Shown piece after piece: positions 6,002 through 6,840 of a DNA stretch of 6,840 nucleotides. The stretch is taken from NCBI GenBank assembly GCA_903924805.1, contig CAIYCZ010000303.1, positions 1-6,840 on the forward strand, given 5' to 3'. The DNA comes from an uncultured delta proteobacterium. Its GTDB lineage: Bacteria > Desulfobacterota > WTBG01 > CAIYCZ01. The translations under genes were made by a program, and so were the position numbers. A model generated the notes under the pieces. The model worked only from the letters and a program-made list of their open reading frames with translations. It ran no database searches and had not been told where the DNA came from. Within the stretch, counting starts at the first letter, position 1. Each line of letters starts with the position of its first letter.

Positions 6002-6840
6002 TTATACGGAATGCTGTGCCTGTTCAGGGCCGCTGGTCCGGACGATCAGGACAGGAATTGTTATCGCATGCCGCACACTTTCTACGGTCTGTCCATAGAT
6101 GATATCTTCAAGTCCGCGGTGGCCATGCGAGCCAAGCACCAGCAGGTCAAAGCCGGCTTCCTTAACTGCCTTGATGATTTCCTCACCCGGCTTCCCAAAA
6201 CACACCATAATCTCAACCGGCAGGTCGCGCTCCTCGATTTCGCGGGCAAGTGCCTCCAGATACGCCTCATCTTCCACGTTGTGCCTGCTCCTGCTCTCCT
6301 TACCATATACCATAGTTCCCGGTGTCTCTACAACGTGAAGCAGTGTCAGTCGCGCTTTTTGGGGACGGGCGAGTGTCAGGGCCGCCGAAATCACTTCAGC
6401 ATCCCCAGCGGCATGCTCCAGGGCGACGCCGATATGTTTGAGCGGCAGCGGCCTGATGGTGGAAGCTACGGCCTGACCATCTGCAATAATAACGCCTTCC
6501 CATACCTTCCCCAAACGGAACAGCGGTCTGCCGGCAATATACACAAGAACCCCAAACATCACCAGCACTGCTGCGAGTACCATAAGCCAAAGCAATAAAG
6601 GGGTAGCAGCCTGCCAGCCAGCCAACACATCAAGCACAAGCTTAAGGTTGAGCACAACAATAATTCCAGCAACAATCCAGGCAATAATTTTTACCCAGAC
6701 GGGATTGGAAAAGGCCCCCATCTTATTGCTGTCAGAGGTAAAGTGTATGAGTGGTATTACGGCAAAAGGGAGCTGCAGGCTCAGGATTACCTGAGACAGG
6801 ATGAGAAGCCGGTAGGTGCCTGCATCACCACTGAGGGCAA
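6002..6840 (-). CDS. Nramp (MntH-like) divalent-metal importer fused to a UspA domain, C-terminal 278 residues
   Basis: The frame is open to the right edge, so the start lies outside. Visible residues 1-102 are the end of an Nramp proton-coupled Mn2+/Fe2+ importer: LLILSQVILSLQLPFAVIPL (11-30) and FTSDSNKMG (33-41) match the conserved late helices of MntH, followed by two more membrane segments (about 49-72 and 80-102). An 30-residue linker leads to a complete universal stress protein domain (about 133-268) with the nucleotide motif G-2x-G-9x-G at Gly236, Gly239 and Gly249; the following Ser/Thr is Gln250, with Thr251 next. An internal ATG at 6719-6721 is not the start, because Nramp homology runs through it. 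The metal-binding residues of the early helices are off the window. The Usp domain is cytosolic and may gate transport by nucleotide binding; that is inference. Confidence 0.88.
   Translation of the reverse strand, partial: ALSGDAGTYRLLILSQVILSLQLPFAVIPLIHFTSDSNKMGAFSNPVWVKIIAWIVAGIIVVLNLKLVLDVLAGWQAATPLLLWLMVLAAVLVMFGVLVYIAGRPLFRLGKVWEGVIIADGQAVASTIRPLPLKHIGVALEHAAGDAEVISAALTLARPQKARLTLLHVVETPGTMVYGKESRSRHNVEDEAYLEALAREIEERDLPVEIMVCFGKPGEEIIKAVKEAGFDLLVLGSHGHRGLEDIIYGQTVESVRHAITIPVLIVRTSGPEQAQHSV

Noticed and set aside
5879..6598. A 239-codon plus-strand open frame.
   Set aside because: Most of it is the complement of the Nramp-UspA coding sequence, and its first part lies in the heptad repeat; the composition is not protein-like.
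6002..6721. A stand-alone 239-residue membrane-UspA protein starting at ATG 6719-6721.
   Set aside because: The frame continues without a stop to the window edge and the upstream 39 residues match the Nramp family, so this ATG is an internal Met.

Overview
The window is a piece of a bacterial chromosome with mid-range base composition in genes and AT-rich spacers. Genes have ordinary Shine-Dalgarno sites, and one product carries a Sec-type signal peptide. I cannot name the species. Dispersed degenerate spacer repeats (CTCTGTGGTT-type fragments and a 7-bp-period TTTG array) together with the gene content recall uncultured anaerobe lineages such as Brocadiales planctomycetes, Nitrospirota or Desulfobacterota. 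That is an impression, not a result.

Left part (1-851). On the minus strand the window opens inside hisB (histidine biosynthesis): only the first 47 codons are visible, but they are clearly recognisable. Thirteen bases upstream lies a small membrane-protein gene that appears frameshifted in an A-run. After this come about 400 bases without a gene, then the plus-strand genes.

Middle part (852-3583), plus strand: a class I SAM-dependent methyltransferase; an NADPH-dependent FMN reductase / iron-sulfur-flavoprotein-like gene broken by a -1 frameshift exactly at the first position of its cysteine motif; and an exported alpha/beta hydrolase. The spacers around the flavoprotein gene carry fragments of a dispersed repeat and a nested inverted repeat.

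Right part (3656-6840), all minus strand, reading from the right edge: the C-terminal part of an Nramp (MntH-like) divalent-metal importer fused to a universal stress protein (UspA) domain; a 240-base spacer with an inverted 7-bp-periodic array; a membrane-anchored DUF218 (YdcF/SanA-like) protein; and, 30 bases on, a cation diffusion facilitator exporter with three tandem C-terminal metallochaperone-like domains instead of one. Importer and exporter of divalent metals lie almost side by side, so this looks like a small metal-homeostasis neighbourhood. Both transporters carry enlarged cytosolic sensor-like regions, which is the most interesting biology here. The two single-base frame breaks may be genuine decay or sequencing/assembly indels and should be checked on reads.
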